A stretch of DNA of 64,000 nt, taken from positions 83,428-147,427 of the forward strand of contig JABISG010000151.1 of the NCBI GenBank assembly GCA_018699955.1, written 5' to 3'. The notes under the pieces are model-generated. The model saw only the letters and a list, made by a program, of their open reading frames with translations. It made no database searches and was not told the DNA's origin. This stretch comes from Planctomycetaceae bacterium. Lineage in GTDB: Bacteria; Planctomycetota; Planctomycetia; Planctomycetales; Planctomycetaceae. Shown piece after piece: positions 35,961 to 44,519 of the stretch; within the stretch, counting starts at the first letter, position 1; each line of letters starts with the position of its first letter. The position numbers and the translations under genes are program-made.

Positions 35961-37796
35961 GTGATTCGCGAAGTTCGTGGTCCTCTTCCTAATTCGTGTC
36001 AATTGGTGAAATCTGTGATCAACAACATCTTTCCCGCTCAGAAAAACAGACTCTCCGTATCTCCGTGTCTCTGTGGTTTATTCCTCTTGATGCTGACTTG
36101 TTGCCTGCCCGCGCGGGTGGCGCATGCCCTGGAACCGATTCCCGACAGGCTCGTCGTGCTGACGTTTGACGACTCGGTGAAGTCGCATTTCAGCGTCGTG
36201 CGGCCGATTCTGTTGAAGCACAAGTTCGGAGCGACGTTTTTTGTGACCGAAGGTTTTGATTTCGCCAAGGACAAAAGCAACTACATGACGTGGGACGAGA
36301 TTGCCCACTTGAATCGCGACGGGTTCGAGATCGGAAATCACACCCGCGACCACATGGTCATCTCGCCGAAGACGATCGGTCGAATTGCACAACAAGTGAC
36401 GGTCATCAACGATCGTTGTCTTGAGTACGGTATTCCGGTTCCGGTCAGCTTTGCTTATCCGGGCAACGGACTCGACGAACGCGCATTGCCCATTTTGAAG
36501 CAGTTGGGGATTCGGTTCGCGCGACGCGGTGGGGCACCGGAGTATCCCTACAAAGAAGGAAAGGGCTTCGCCTACCAGCCTGGGTTCGATCATCCGCTGC
36601 TGATTCCCTCGGCGGGCGATGCACGACCGACATGGACGCTCGAAAACTTCAAACGGGCCGCCCGGCAGGCACGTCACGGCCGCATTGCTGTACTGCAATT
36701 TCACGGCGTACCCGATCTCGCGCACCCGTGGGTTCACTCGCCGATCAAGCGATTTCAAGAGTACATGCAGTATCTGGCCGACAACGATTACCAGGTGATT
36801 GCGCTGCGCGACCTATCGAAGTTTGTTAATCCTGAGGTCACACCGTCGAAATGGCAGGGGGTGATTGAGGACCGCAAGCGGGCGATTGCCGCCAACCAGT
36901 CGCGCGACAATTACCGTCGGCCCAAAAATGAGAAGGAGTTGCGAATCTGGCTGGAGAACATGGTCTGGTATCACCGATACACGACGGCTGAAGTCTCGGC
37001 GGCGACCGGGTTGTCGGCCGAGGAAATCACCAAGGCGCTGAAGAAATTCGACATTCGTGCGGAGACCAAACCGAAACGGTCGGCCGACGCACCGCTGACC
37101 GTGCTGCCGTTTCCCGGCGGCCGTCATCCGCGGATCGGTTTTCTCGACGGTGCGATTCGCCCGCAACGGGAGACGAAGGTCAGTGTGTTTCTGCCTTGGG
37201 ATGAGAAGAGTTACGTTGTCGTCGATGCCCCGGAAGCAATTCGCCGCAACAACGAAGCGGAACACGGCTTGTTGTATCTGGCCCACACGCACGTCGATAC
37301 GATGTGGACGAAACAGAACATTCCGCTGAAGCCACTTGAATGGCAACTCCAGAAAGACGGCTCGCTGGTGATGGAGCGAAAACTCCCGAACGGTGTCGTA
37401 TTCGGGACGAAAGTTGTGCCGGGACGCGATGTTGTCGATATGGAAATGTGGCTGGAGAACGGATCGAAAGAAACGTTGAGTAACCTGCGCGTGCAGAATT
37501 GCGTGATGTTTCGCGGCTCGCCGGAATTCGCCGCGCAGACCAACGAGAACAAAGTATTCTCCGCCCCTTATGCCGCCTGCCGTTCGGCGGCGGGCAACCG
37601 TTGGGTCATCGTCGCCTGGGAACCATGCCTGCGTGCGTGGGGAAACACGGGTTGCCCCTGCCTGCACAGCGATCCCCAATTCCCCGACTGCCCTCCCGGT
37701 GAAAAACGTCGGCTGAAGGGGCGGCTTTCGTTCTTTGAAGGCACCGACATCGAAGCAGAATTCAAACGCATCGACGCCACCGGTTGGCAGAAATAG
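35961..37796 (+). CDS. Polysaccharide deacetylase fused to a planctomycete-type C-terminal domain
   Basis: A protein of up to 611 residues. A hydrophobic export segment (CLCGLFLLMLTCCLPARVAHA) ends near residue 57. The NodB-type domain follows (about 60-285) with LTFDDS, HTRDH (metal His pair), FAYPGN and VLQFHGV. Next is a helical segment that looks like a helix-turn-helix (TTAEVSAATGLSAEEITKAL), then a beta-rich domain (about 400-600) with FLPWDEKSYVVVDAPEAI and a Cys-rich end CPCLHSDPQFPDCPPGE. The start is unsure: GTG 35961 is the frame start, and the upstream DNA is repeat-like. Probable role: deacetylation of an envelope or exported polysaccharide. Confidence 0.83.
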   Translation: MIREVRGPLPNSCQLVKSVINNIFPAQKNRLSVSPCLCGLFLLMLTCCLPARVAHALEPIPDRLVVLTFDDSVKSHFSVVRPILLKHKFGATFFVTEGFDFAKDKSNYMTWDEIAHLNRDGFEIGNHTRDHMVISPKTIGRIAQQVTVINDRCLEYGIPVPVSFAYPGNGLDERALPILKQLGIRFARRGGAPEYPYKEGKGFAYQPGFDHPLLIPSAGDARPTWTLENFKRAARQARHGRIAVLQFHGVPDLAHPWVHSPIKRFQEYMQYLADNDYQVIALRDLSKFVNPEVTPSKWQGVIEDRKRAIAANQSRDNYRRPKNEKELRIWLENMVWYHRYTTAEVSAATGLSAEEITKALKKFDIRAETKPKRSADAPLTVLPFPGGRHPRIGFLDGAIRPQRETKVSVFLPWDEKSYVVVDAPEAIRRNNEAEHGLLYLAHTHVDTMWTKQNIPLKPLEWQLQKDGSLVMERKLPNGVVFGTKVVPGRDVVDMEMWLENGSKETLSNLRVQNCVMFRGSPEFAAQTNENKVFSAPYAACRSAAGNRWVIVAWEPCLRAWGNTGCPCLHSDPQFPDCPPGEKRRLKGRLSFFEGTDIEAEFKRIDATGWQK

Positions 37797-37833
37797 CCAG
37801 CGGGCAAGGAGTGATCATCTCACACGTCAAAGC

Positions 37834-37853
37834 CCTCGGGCTGCGGCCCGAGG
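37834..37853. terminator. GC-rich hairpin between the deacetylase and tilS genes
   Basis: CCTCGGGC-TGCG-GCCCGAGG, a perfect 8-base stem with a 4-base loop, 38 bases after the deacetylase stop. No T-run; it could be a weak terminator or an mRNA end stabiliser. Confidence 0.45.
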
Positions 37854-37920
37854 AATCGGGCGGTTGCAAGATTCATTTCTGCGCGGTTCCTGATGCGGCG
37901 ACTGGTTTGGTAATCGTGGT

Positions 37921-38925
37921 ATGAACTCGCTTCCGGAAAAACTGGGATCGGCGATCACCAACTGTGGGCTGCGCGGGTCGCGGATTCTTGTCGGTGTCTC
38001 CGGCGGTGCCGATAGTGTCGCGCTGCTGCGCGGGTTGCGCGAGCTTCAGGATGAACAACAGATCGAGATCATCGCCGCCCATTTGAACCACCAGCTGCGC
38101 GGCGAGCAGTCGGGCGATGATGCGACATGGGTCGAGGCCTTGTGCGCAAAACTGGGTGTGGGGCTGATTCTCGAAGGCCGCAACATTGCGGACATCGCCG
38201 AGCAACGCGGTCACGGTTTGGAAGAGACCGCACGACAGCAGCGATATGAGTTTCTGTCTCTGGCGGCTGAACGCGAAGGATGCTCGCATGTGGCGGTTGC
38301 GCACACGGCCGACGATCAAGCGGAGACGATTCTGCACCACGTGCTGCGGGGAACCGGAATTGCCGGGCTTTCGGGGATGTCGATGATGCGGCCGCTGGGC
38401 GATGCCTTGCAACTGGTGCGCCCACTGCTCGATGTGAGTCGAGTCGATGTAGAAACGTATCTCTTGGGCATCGGTCAGAGCTTTCGCACTGACGACAGCA
38501 ATTCCGAACAGTCATTCACGCGAAATCGCATCCGGCATTCGCTGCTGCCGTCGCTCAAGCGGGACTTCAATCCACAGGTGGAGCAGGCTCTGTTGCGGCT
38601 CGGCAGGCTGGCGGGCGATGTTCGCGTGATGACCGAAGAATTGGCCGGCCGGTTGCTCGACTCCGCTCTCATCGAAAAGAACGAGATGACTTGCCGCATC
38701 GACTGCGCGCAGCTTATCGATAAACCGGTGCATCTGGTGCGGGAGTGTTTTTCACTGTTGTGGAAACGACAGAACTGGCCGCGCAAACGCATGGGCTTTG
38801 CGGATTGGAACCGGTTGGCAACGATGACTCGCGCCGACCAGACAGATGGCTCCGCCGACACACTGCCGGGTCACATCGAGGCGGCACGCCGCGGGTCACT
38901 GCTGGTGCTACGGCGGATGGGCTGA
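37921..38925 (+). CDS. tilS: tRNA(Ile)-lysidine synthetase
   Basis: A 334-residue PP-loop enzyme that converts C34 of tRNA-Ile(CAU) to lysidine so that it reads AUA. The PP-loop is ILVGVSGGADSVALL, and VAVAHTADDQAETILHHVLRGTG holds further conserved residues, followed by RPLLDVSR and NRIRHSLLPSL. It is shorter than E. coli TilS, lacking most of the C-terminal domain, which is common in the short TilS class. Start ATG 37921. It would be essential if it is the only copy. Confidence 0.93.
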   Translation: MNSLPEKLGSAITNCGLRGSRILVGVSGGADSVALLRGLRELQDEQQIEIIAAHLNHQLRGEQSGDDATWVEALCAKLGVGLILEGRNIADIAEQRGHGLEETARQQRYEFLSLAAEREGCSHVAVAHTADDQAETILHHVLRGTGIAGLSGMSMMRPLGDALQLVRPLLDVSRVDVETYLLGIGQSFRTDDSNSEQSFTRNRIRHSLLPSLKRDFNPQVEQALLRLGRLAGDVRVMTEELAGRLLDSALIEKNEMTCRIDCAQLIDKPVHLVRECFSLLWKRQNWPRKRMGFADWNRLATMTRADQTDGSADTLPGHIEAARRGSLLVLRRMG

Positions 38926-39143
38926 TTTCAAGACCAAGACTTGCGCGAGTCGCGGCAACTAATCCCGTCTGAGAAGTAATCGCGTTCTTCTCTTTGTCGT
39001 CGAGAATCTGCGGAACGTGTATTCTCCGGATTTATCGAATCATCGCCTGAATCGTGGCATTCGGCCGCTATTCCGTGTACGATGCGACGTCCCAGTGATT
39101 CTGCAATCAGGCTCCCGGTTCATACATCTGTGGAAAGTCAACA

Positions 39144-40667
39144 ATGAACAACAATCGTAGGCTACTCCTTGCCAGTTTCATGACGCTGATCGCGGCCGGA
39201 GCCGGTTTCGCAATTCGCGGCGCGATTCTTGGTGACTGGGAGAGCAACTTTGGATTTACAAAGGGTGACTTGGGAACGATCACCGGCGGCGGTCTGACAG
39301 GGTTCGGCATTGTCATTCTTGTTGGTAGCGTTATTGCCGATCGCATTGGTTACAAGACCGTGTTAGTTGTAGCGTTCTTGCTACATGTGCTTTCTGCTGC
39401 TGTCACTTTGGCCGCGACGCCTGTGTATGAGGCCTACGGGCAGACGGAAACGTATTGGTGCTTGTTTGTTGGCATGTTTCTATTTGCCATTGCCAACGGG
39501 TTATGCGAGGCGGTGATCAACCCGCTGGTTGCGACATTATATCCCGACCAGAAGACTCATTACCTCAATATTCTCCATGCCGGTTGGCCGGGCGGCTTGA
39601 TTGTCGGCGGAATACTTGGGTATCTCTTTTGCGGATCAGGTGCCGTCGTGTTCCAGCTACGGTGGGAAATTCCAATGATGTTCTTCCTGGTGCCGACGGC
39701 GTACTACGGCTTCATTGTTGTCAAAGAGACGTTTCCACTGTCAGAAACAAAAGCAGCTGGTGTCGATTTCGGCACGATGTTGAAGGAGTTCGTTGCGCCC
39801 ATGTTTTTATTCCTGCTGGTTTTGCATGCCATGGTGGGATATGTGGAGCTGGGAACGGACAGCTGGATTACGAACATCATGAACAACGTGATCGAAGGCA
39901 AGGCAATCCTGCTGTTTATCTACACTTCCGCAATCATGTTTGTGCTGCGGTTTTTCGCGGGTCCGATTGTGGAGCGGATCAACCCAATCGGTTTGCTGTT
40001 TCTGAGCGCCGTGTTTGCAGCCATCGGTCTGTATTGGCTCGGTAGTGCCGGTGCCGGTTTGGCCGTCGTCGCTGCTGCGACCATTTACGGTCTGGGTAAG
40101 ACATTCTTCTGGCCAACGATGCTCGGAGTTGTCGGGGAGCGATTTCCCAAAGGGGGGGCACTCACGATGGGAGCTGTCGGCGGTATCGGAATGCTTTCGG
40201 CGGGCTTGTTGGGTGGTCCTGGAATTGGATACAAGCAGGACTACTATGCCTCGCAGAAACTTGAGAGCGTCGCACCTGACACATATGGTCGATATCGTGC
40301 TGAAGACGAGAACTCATTTCTGTTCTTTCCTGCGATCTCCGGGTTAGACGGAAAGAAAGTTGGGGATCTCGACGTCAAAATCAAGAATGCCGAAGAGAAG
40401 ACCGAAGCTGGCTCACCGTTGGACGAATCCGAAAAGCTGGCGGCGACTGACAGAGCAGATCAAGGATCAATCAAGGAAGCAGCCATCTTTGGCGGTCGAA
40501 TGGCCCTGAAGTGGACTGCATTGGTCCCCGTGTTGATGGCAGTTGGATATTTACTCTTGCTTCTGTACTTTCGATCCAAAGGCGGCTACCAGCAAGAGGT
40601 GCTTCACGGCGAACAACCGGTGGGTGAGCATTACACCGGTGGTGTGGAAGGTCCGATGGAAGGCTAA
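39144..40667 (+). CDS. Major facilitator superfamily transporter
   Basis: A 507-residue inner-membrane transporter with about twelve helices (first LLLASFMTLIAAGAGFAIRG). The large hydrophilic insert (about 375-450: KQDYYASQKLES... and KIKNAEEKTEAGSPLDESEK) before the last two helices is unusual for MFS proteins. The family position, perhaps near FucP-type sugar permeases, is a guess. Bases near the start and in the helices look less GC-rich than neighbouring genes, so recent arrival is possible. GGAAAG precedes ATG 39144. Confidence 0.85.
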   Translation: MNNNRRLLLASFMTLIAAGAGFAIRGAILGDWESNFGFTKGDLGTITGGGLTGFGIVILVGSVIADRIGYKTVLVVAFLLHVLSAAVTLAATPVYEAYGQTETYWCLFVGMFLFAIANGLCEAVINPLVATLYPDQKTHYLNILHAGWPGGLIVGGILGYLFCGSGAVVFQLRWEIPMMFFLVPTAYYGFIVVKETFPLSETKAAGVDFGTMLKEFVAPMFLFLLVLHAMVGYVELGTDSWITNIMNNVIEGKAILLFIYTSAIMFVLRFFAGPIVERINPIGLLFLSAVFAAIGLYWLGSAGAGLAVVAAATIYGLGKTFFWPTMLGVVGERFPKGGALTMGAVGGIGMLSAGLLGGPGIGYKQDYYASQKLESVAPDTYGRYRAEDENSFLFFPAISGLDGKKVGDLDVKIKNAEEKTEAGSPLDESEKLAATDRADQGSIKEAAIFGGRMALKWTALVPVLMAVGYLLLLLYFRSKGGYQQEVLHGEQPVGEHYTGGVEGPMEG

Positions 40668-40809
40668 CACGCCCCCAGCGCTGAGAAATCGACGCTACAG
40701 TGCTGCCAGATTGAACCGGCCATTATCGTCGAGGAGCGCATAACCCGACGTGCGCGCTGCAGTTGGATCAGTGTTCAGAAACCGGGTTTCTCGTCGAGCA
40801 AAGCTGGCG

Positions 40810-40977
40810 TCAGTTCGTCACGTGCTGGAGTTGATCCACCTGCCGTCGGTAGCGTTCGGCGCGGCTGGCAAATTTCTTGCGCTGCGTTGAACTTTTGGTC
40901 AGTGTCGCCAGGTGGCGGTACTTAGCGCAAAGGGCCGTTTTGACTTCGATCAGGTTTTGGGTCTTCGAGGTCGCCAT
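40810..40977 (-). CDS. Small basic helical protein, 55 residues
   Basis: A 55-residue frame, MATSKTQNLIEVKTALCAKY followed by RHLATLTKSS and further Lys/Arg-rich helix to VDQLQHVTN. AAGGA lies 7 bases before the ATG on the minus strand, and codon use resembles real genes. It is rich in Lys, Arg and Gln and probably one or two helices. No family is recognised with certainty; I believe similar short proteins occur in planctomycetes. It lies downstream of metW with repeat family B between them. Confidence 0.65.
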   Translation of the reverse strand: MATSKTQNLIEVKTALCAKYRHLATLTKSSTQRKKFASRAERYRRQVDQLQHVTN

Positions 40978-41050
40978 CTCTTCATCCTTCGCCGCATAGT
41001 GGTTTGTCGCAATTTGGACTAGGTACTGTATAGTCCACGTCGATTAAATG

Positions 41051-41123
41051 CCAGCCCGCAGCGCGAGCAAAGGGTTTTTGGTCGCAACGACTGTTGAAAC
41101 CCTTGCTTGCGCTGCGGGCTGGT
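41051..41123. repeat. Repeat family B, inverted pair (long hairpin)
   Basis: CCAGCCCGCAGCGCGAGCAA with AGGGTTT (41051-41077) faces AAACCC with TTGCTTGCGCTGCGGGCTGG (41098-41123). The arms pair over about 26 bases with one mismatch and one bulge, around a 20-base loop. It lies between metW and the small-protein gene, both on the minus strand, and could end the metXW transcript. Confidence 0.85.
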
Positions 41124-41138
41124 TACTGATTGAACGCC

Positions 41139-41768
41139 TCACGAATCGCCGCGTTCCAGCACGTACAGGGCGCTGTGGGCGCGAAGGTTGGCGGCCCAGG
41201 CGCGATCGACGGCACGGCCGTTGATGATGGGCAACTCGCGAATGATGCGGAAATTCAATCGGGCCGCGAGATCGCGAAAATCGTACAGCGACATGAAATG
41301 CAGGTTTGGCGTGTTGTACCATTCGTAAGGCAGCGAATCGGTCACCGGGACACGGCCGTAGCGAACGACCTGCGCCCGCACTCGCCAATGGCCAAAATTT
41401 GGCAGGACCACCAGCGCCTTGTGGGCCACGCGAAGCATCTCGGTCAGCACGTATTGTGGACGCCGCACCTGCTGCAGCGTCATGCTGAGCACCGCAAAGT
41501 CGAACGAGCCATCGGGGACGTCCGGCAGTCCGTCGTCGAGGTCACCCTGTACCACCGGCACGCCGCGAGAAATTGTGCTGAGAATGCGGTTCTGGCTCAC
41601 CTCGATGCCCTGCACCGAGCATTTGTGTTCGTCACTTAACAGCTTCAGCAGCCGCCCGTCACCGCAGCCAAGGTCGATTACCCGGCTACCCGGTTCGATT
41701 TGGCCTTTGATGATCTCGTCGGTCACAGCGACCGTGGGATCGGGCATCTGGTATCGTTTGGTGGCCAT
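41139..41768 (-). CDS. metW: MetW methionine biosynthesis protein
   Basis: A 209-residue SAM-dependent methyltransferase-fold protein. The binding motif SRVIDLGCGDGRLLKLL and FDFAVLSMTLQQVRRP are visible, and it follows metX by 11 bases on the same strand. MetW is the standard partner of MetX in many bacteria and is needed with it for homoserine acylation and methionine synthesis. The ATG at 41768 is the only plausible start. Pairing with MetX makes the name secure. Confidence 0.92.
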   Translation of the reverse strand: MATKRYQMPDPTVAVTDEIIKGQIEPGSRVIDLGCGDGRLLKLLSDEHKCSVQGIEVSQNRILSTISRGVPVVQGDLDDGLPDVPDGSFDFAVLSMTLQQVRRPQYVLTEMLRVAHKALVVLPNFGHWRVRAQVVRYGRVPVTDSLPYEWYNTPNLHFMSLYDFRDLAARLNFRIIRELPIINGRAVDRAWAANLRAHSALYVLERGDS

Positions 41769-41779
41769 GAGGCGGGTGG

Positions 41780-42976
41780 TTAAATCGTTGGGGGGACTTG
41801 TCGGCGAATCTCTTGTTGCGTTTGCGCTAAGAATGGAATGACGAGGTCTTCCAGTTGGTCGAGTTCGAGCAGGAAGGAGTCGTGGCCGAAGGGGCTGTCG
41901 AGTTCGGCAAATGTGACGTGTCGGCCGGATTCGATGAGCGCCGCCACCAGTTCCTTGCTTTGGCTAGTGGGAAACAGCCAGTCGGTCGAGTACGACTGCA
42001 GCAGAAACCTCGCGTCAGTCTTACCCAAGGCATTGGCCAGTCCGCTGTAGCTGTCGGCCAAGTCGAAGTAATCCATCGCCTTGGTCAGCCGCAGGTAGCT
42101 GTTGGCGTCGAACCGTTCGACGAATCGCTTGCCTTGATAATGCAGGTAACTCTCGATTTCAAATTCGGTTTCAGCCTGCAGATCGTAGGCGAATTCGTCG
42201 CTGTTTTGCAGGCGGCGACCAAACTTCATCTCGATCGACGTTTCCGACAGATACGTAATATGCGCGAGCATGCGAGCGAGGGCCAAGCCGTATCGCGGCT
42301 GATCGCCATCGTAGTAATGCCCGTTGTTAAATGCCGGATCGGAAAGAATTGCTCGGCGGCCAACCGCGTTGAAGGCGATGCCTTGGGCCGATAGTCTTGC
42401 CGCCGATGCCAACACAATTGCCGAGGCGAGCTGATCCGGAAACCGCCCCGCCCATTCCAGCACCTGCATGCCGCCCAAGCTGCCACCAATGACGCCGAGC
42501 AACCGCTCGATACCCAAGTGGCGAACCAATGCAGCATGCACCTCGACAATGTCGCCGACGGTGATCACGGGGAATGCCGAAGAATATCGATCGTTCGAGT
42601 TCGGTATCAAACTGCCGGGGCCTGTTGTTCCCTGACAACCGCCCAGCACGTTCGCACAGATGATGAAGTATTCGTCGGTATCGAGGCCCTTACCGGGGCC
42701 AATGAAGCCGTCCCACCAACCCGGTTTCTTGTCGTCGGCTGAATGGATTCCCGCTGCGTGGGCGTCGCCGGTCAGGGCATGACAGATGAAAATCGCATTG
42801 TCGCGAGCCGGCGAAAGTTGGCCGTAGGTTTCATAGGCAACCGCAACCGGTCCAATCGTTTCGCCCGAGGCCAACTGCAACGCACCGGGTGGCTCGAACA
42901 GCGTGGCGGTGACCGTTTCCACCAAGCCGACCGAACGTTCATCGGACTGAGATGTGACAAGTTGATCGGCAGTCAT
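41780..42976 (-). CDS. metX: Homoserine O-acyltransferase MetX
   Basis: A 398-residue alpha/beta hydrolase that acylates homoserine for methionine synthesis. Signatures: ALTGDAHAAG, nucleophile Ser in IGGSLGGMQVLEWA, Asp in YSTDWLFP and His in FGHDSFLLE; the middle has GPGSLIPNS. In this family the same fold can be an acetyl- or a succinyl-transferase; MetX with MetW points to the first but does not settle it. Upstream is a possible -10 TATAAT (43029-43034, minus) but without a matching -35. No riboswitch was recognised. Confidence 0.93.
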   Translation of the reverse strand: MTADQLVTSQSDERSVGLVETVTATLFEPPGALQLASGETIGPVAVAYETYGQLSPARDNAIFICHALTGDAHAAGIHSADDKKPGWWDGFIGPGKGLDTDEYFIICANVLGGCQGTTGPGSLIPNSNDRYSSAFPVITVGDIVEVHAALVRHLGIERLLGVIGGSLGGMQVLEWAGRFPDQLASAIVLASAARLSAQGIAFNAVGRRAILSDPAFNNGHYYDGDQPRYGLALARMLAHITYLSETSIEMKFGRRLQNSDEFAYDLQAETEFEIESYLHYQGKRFVERFDANSYLRLTKAMDYFDLADSYSGLANALGKTDARFLLQSYSTDWLFPTSQSKELVAALIESGRHVTFAELDSPFGHDSFLLELDQLEDLVIPFLAQTQQEIRRQVPPTI

Positions 42977-43445
42977 AGAGTCAGAATCGCGTGCTGAAAG
43001 CAGTCGAGGAATTCAGATCGTCTTTTCGATTATAGACGATGCCGCATGAATTACGAGATGACGAGCGGCAGTGTGTGGCCAATCGCTCCGACTGAGCAGT
43101 TTTCAACAGGCCGCCAAAGGTGGGGCTTTGAGATGGGCCACGTGAAACGCAAGAAAACGGGGTGCGAAGATTGTTGACCGCGAATTACGCGAATTGGCGC
43201 GAATCAAGAAAACCCTTGGCTCTCGCAGGTCATTTCAGAGTGTCGAGAGTACCCTGTCGCAATCGTGAAGATTCGCGCAATTCGCGGTCACTTTTTCTTG
43301 GCTGCGGTCAATCGGCGGGGGGAGAGACTGCGGCAGGCGCGACGATCTGTGAATCTAGCCGCCTGATCAGTGGGTCGCGCGGTACGAAACGGGCAACGAC
43401 TCGCATGCGGCGCAAGCCGGGCTTGGCACGTGAGGCAATAAGCGG
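42977..43445. other. Intergenic region upstream of metX, 469 bases
   Basis: It holds the metX leader, with TATAAT on the minus strand at 43029-43034, and a repeat element (43173-43293). A plus-strand frame of 128 codons at 43162 and a minus frame at 43288-43545 cross the repeats or the next gene and are not called. Confidence 0.55.
43173..43293. repeat. Imperfect inverted repeat element (about 120 bases)
   Basis: GACCGCGAATTACGCGAATT at 43175-43194 faces GCGCAATTCGCGGTC at 43275-43289, with about 80 bases between. The GCGAATT/AATTCGC phrases also resemble text near 35961. It looks like a small non-autonomous repeat. Confidence 0.55.
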
Positions 43446-43604
43446 TCAGCCGCCCGCCACTTGCCAGTCGTACTTGTTCAATTCGAGAACAAGAAAAACA
43501 ATGCCGCCGATGAGCGCAGCGACCGATACGAACAGCAGGCCGCAATAAATATCGGGCGTGGCTGCGGCTTTGGGTTTGTCTTGCCTAGAGCTTTGTCTTG
43601 ACAT
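43446..43604 (-). CDS. Small single-pass membrane protein, 52 residues
   Basis: MSRQSSRQDKPKAAATPDIY is followed by one hydrophobic helix (GLLFVSVAALIGGIVFLVLEL) and NKYDWQVAGG. The start at 43604 overlaps the end of the upstream coiled-coil gene (43585) by 20 bases, a typical sign of translational coupling. It is therefore probably made with that gene and may anchor or regulate it. The long frame to 43805 is a shadow of that gene. No family recognised. Confidence 0.72.
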   Translation of the reverse strand: MSRQSSRQDKPKAAATPDIYCGLLFVSVAALIGGIVFLVLELNKYDWQVAGG

Positions 43605-44439
43605 TGTCGCCTCGTTGAATGGAGCCGTTTCGTGCGTTTGTGACCAGCATGCCGACCGCTTCATCGGGGTCGGTGTGAATGATGGTGATCTTCCCCAGGT
43701 ACTTTCCTTCTTTATCACGATAGACGTAAAGGTCGTGTCCTTCCAGCAGTCCATCATCGCTGCCGAGCGAAATCTTGATGAACTCGCTACCGCTGCGTTT
43801 TCCACGCCGCGTTGTCAGCACAAGACCCTGCACCACTGGAGGCGGGGACTTCTTATCCAAATAATCGCGAGGGTCGGTCGATAAACCGTTGGCAGCAATA
43901 ATCGTCTCGTATGCTTTCTTTTCAAGCAGCACGACGGTGTGTTTCTCGATGAGCTTTGCCAGCTCCTTTTCGCGGGTGAATTTTTCGTCTTCCAGCTTCT
44001 GAACCATGGCAACAAGCTCTCCGCGTGCGTCGAGCAGCGTCTCGTTCCGTTTGCGTTGTGAGCTGGCTTCGTCGCCGCGGAACTCTGCTTCCTTTGTGTA
44101 CCTGGCGGCCACCGCCTGCTCACTGATGTTGGCGTCCTGCTCTTCCTTCAGGTCGGTTTTCAGGTCGGTCACCTCTTGCGTCAAGCCGCTGACCTGGGCC
44201 GTCAATGTATCGACCTTGGTGTTCGCAGCGTTCTCCGATTTGACGAGCAAATCGTTTGTCGCTTTGAGTTCCTTGAGTTCGGTATTGAGTTGTGTCTGCT
44301 GCTGGGCGGATTTGTCGGCAAGTTTGTCGTGCTTGTCCTTCCAGTTTGACTGAGCCATGAAGACGGCTCCGGCGAATGCCATGAAGCAAACGCTGAACAC
44401 AACCTGTACCACTACCAGAACTTTGCCGACGAATGTCAT
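43585..44439 (-). CDS. Membrane-anchored coiled-coil protein with C-terminal beta domain
   Basis: A 284-residue protein: membrane helix at about 5-28, long coiled coil about 30-175 (QLNTELKELKATNDLLVKS and similar heptads), and a C-terminal beta-rich domain (about 205-284) with the pattern FIKISLGSDDGLLEGHDLYVY and IQRGDNVKTKL. That pattern resembles the C-terminal barrel of FlgT-like or MreC-like envelope proteins; I infer a periplasmic position. It is the middle gene of a cluster (44520 upstream, 43446 downstream). Function unknown. Confidence 0.78.
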   Translation of the reverse strand: MTFVGKVLVVVQVVFSVCFMAFAGAVFMAQSNWKDKHDKLADKSAQQQTQLNTELKELKATNDLLVKSENAANTKVDTLTAQVSGLTQEVTDLKTDLKEEQDANISEQAVAARYTKEAEFRGDEASSQRKRNETLLDARGELVAMVQKLEDEKFTREKELAKLIEKHTVVLLEKKAYETIIAANGLSTDPRDYLDKKSPPPVVQGLVLTTRRGKRSGSEFIKISLGSDDGLLEGHDLYVYRDKEGKYLGKITIIHTDPDEAVGMLVTNARNGSIQRGDNVKTKL

Positions 44440-44519
44440 CGTTCCGCTCCAACAATCAATTCAATCAAGAGGGAAAGCACTTGCATCGTCCAAAGCGGCC
44501 GATGCAGTTGTCTGTCTAT

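Noticed and set aside
43029..43034. TATAAT on the minus strand upstream of metX as a full promoter
   Set aside because: No acceptable -35 lies 16-18 bases upstream, so only the -10 match is mentioned.
43288..43545. 85-codon minus frame with several Cys, suggesting a zinc protein
   Set aside because: It overlaps the 52-codon membrane gene in another frame, and its Cys spacing is not a regular ribbon.
43162..43548. 128-codon plus-strand frame upstream of metX
   Set aside because: It runs through the inverted repeat element and over the small membrane gene; no ribosome site.
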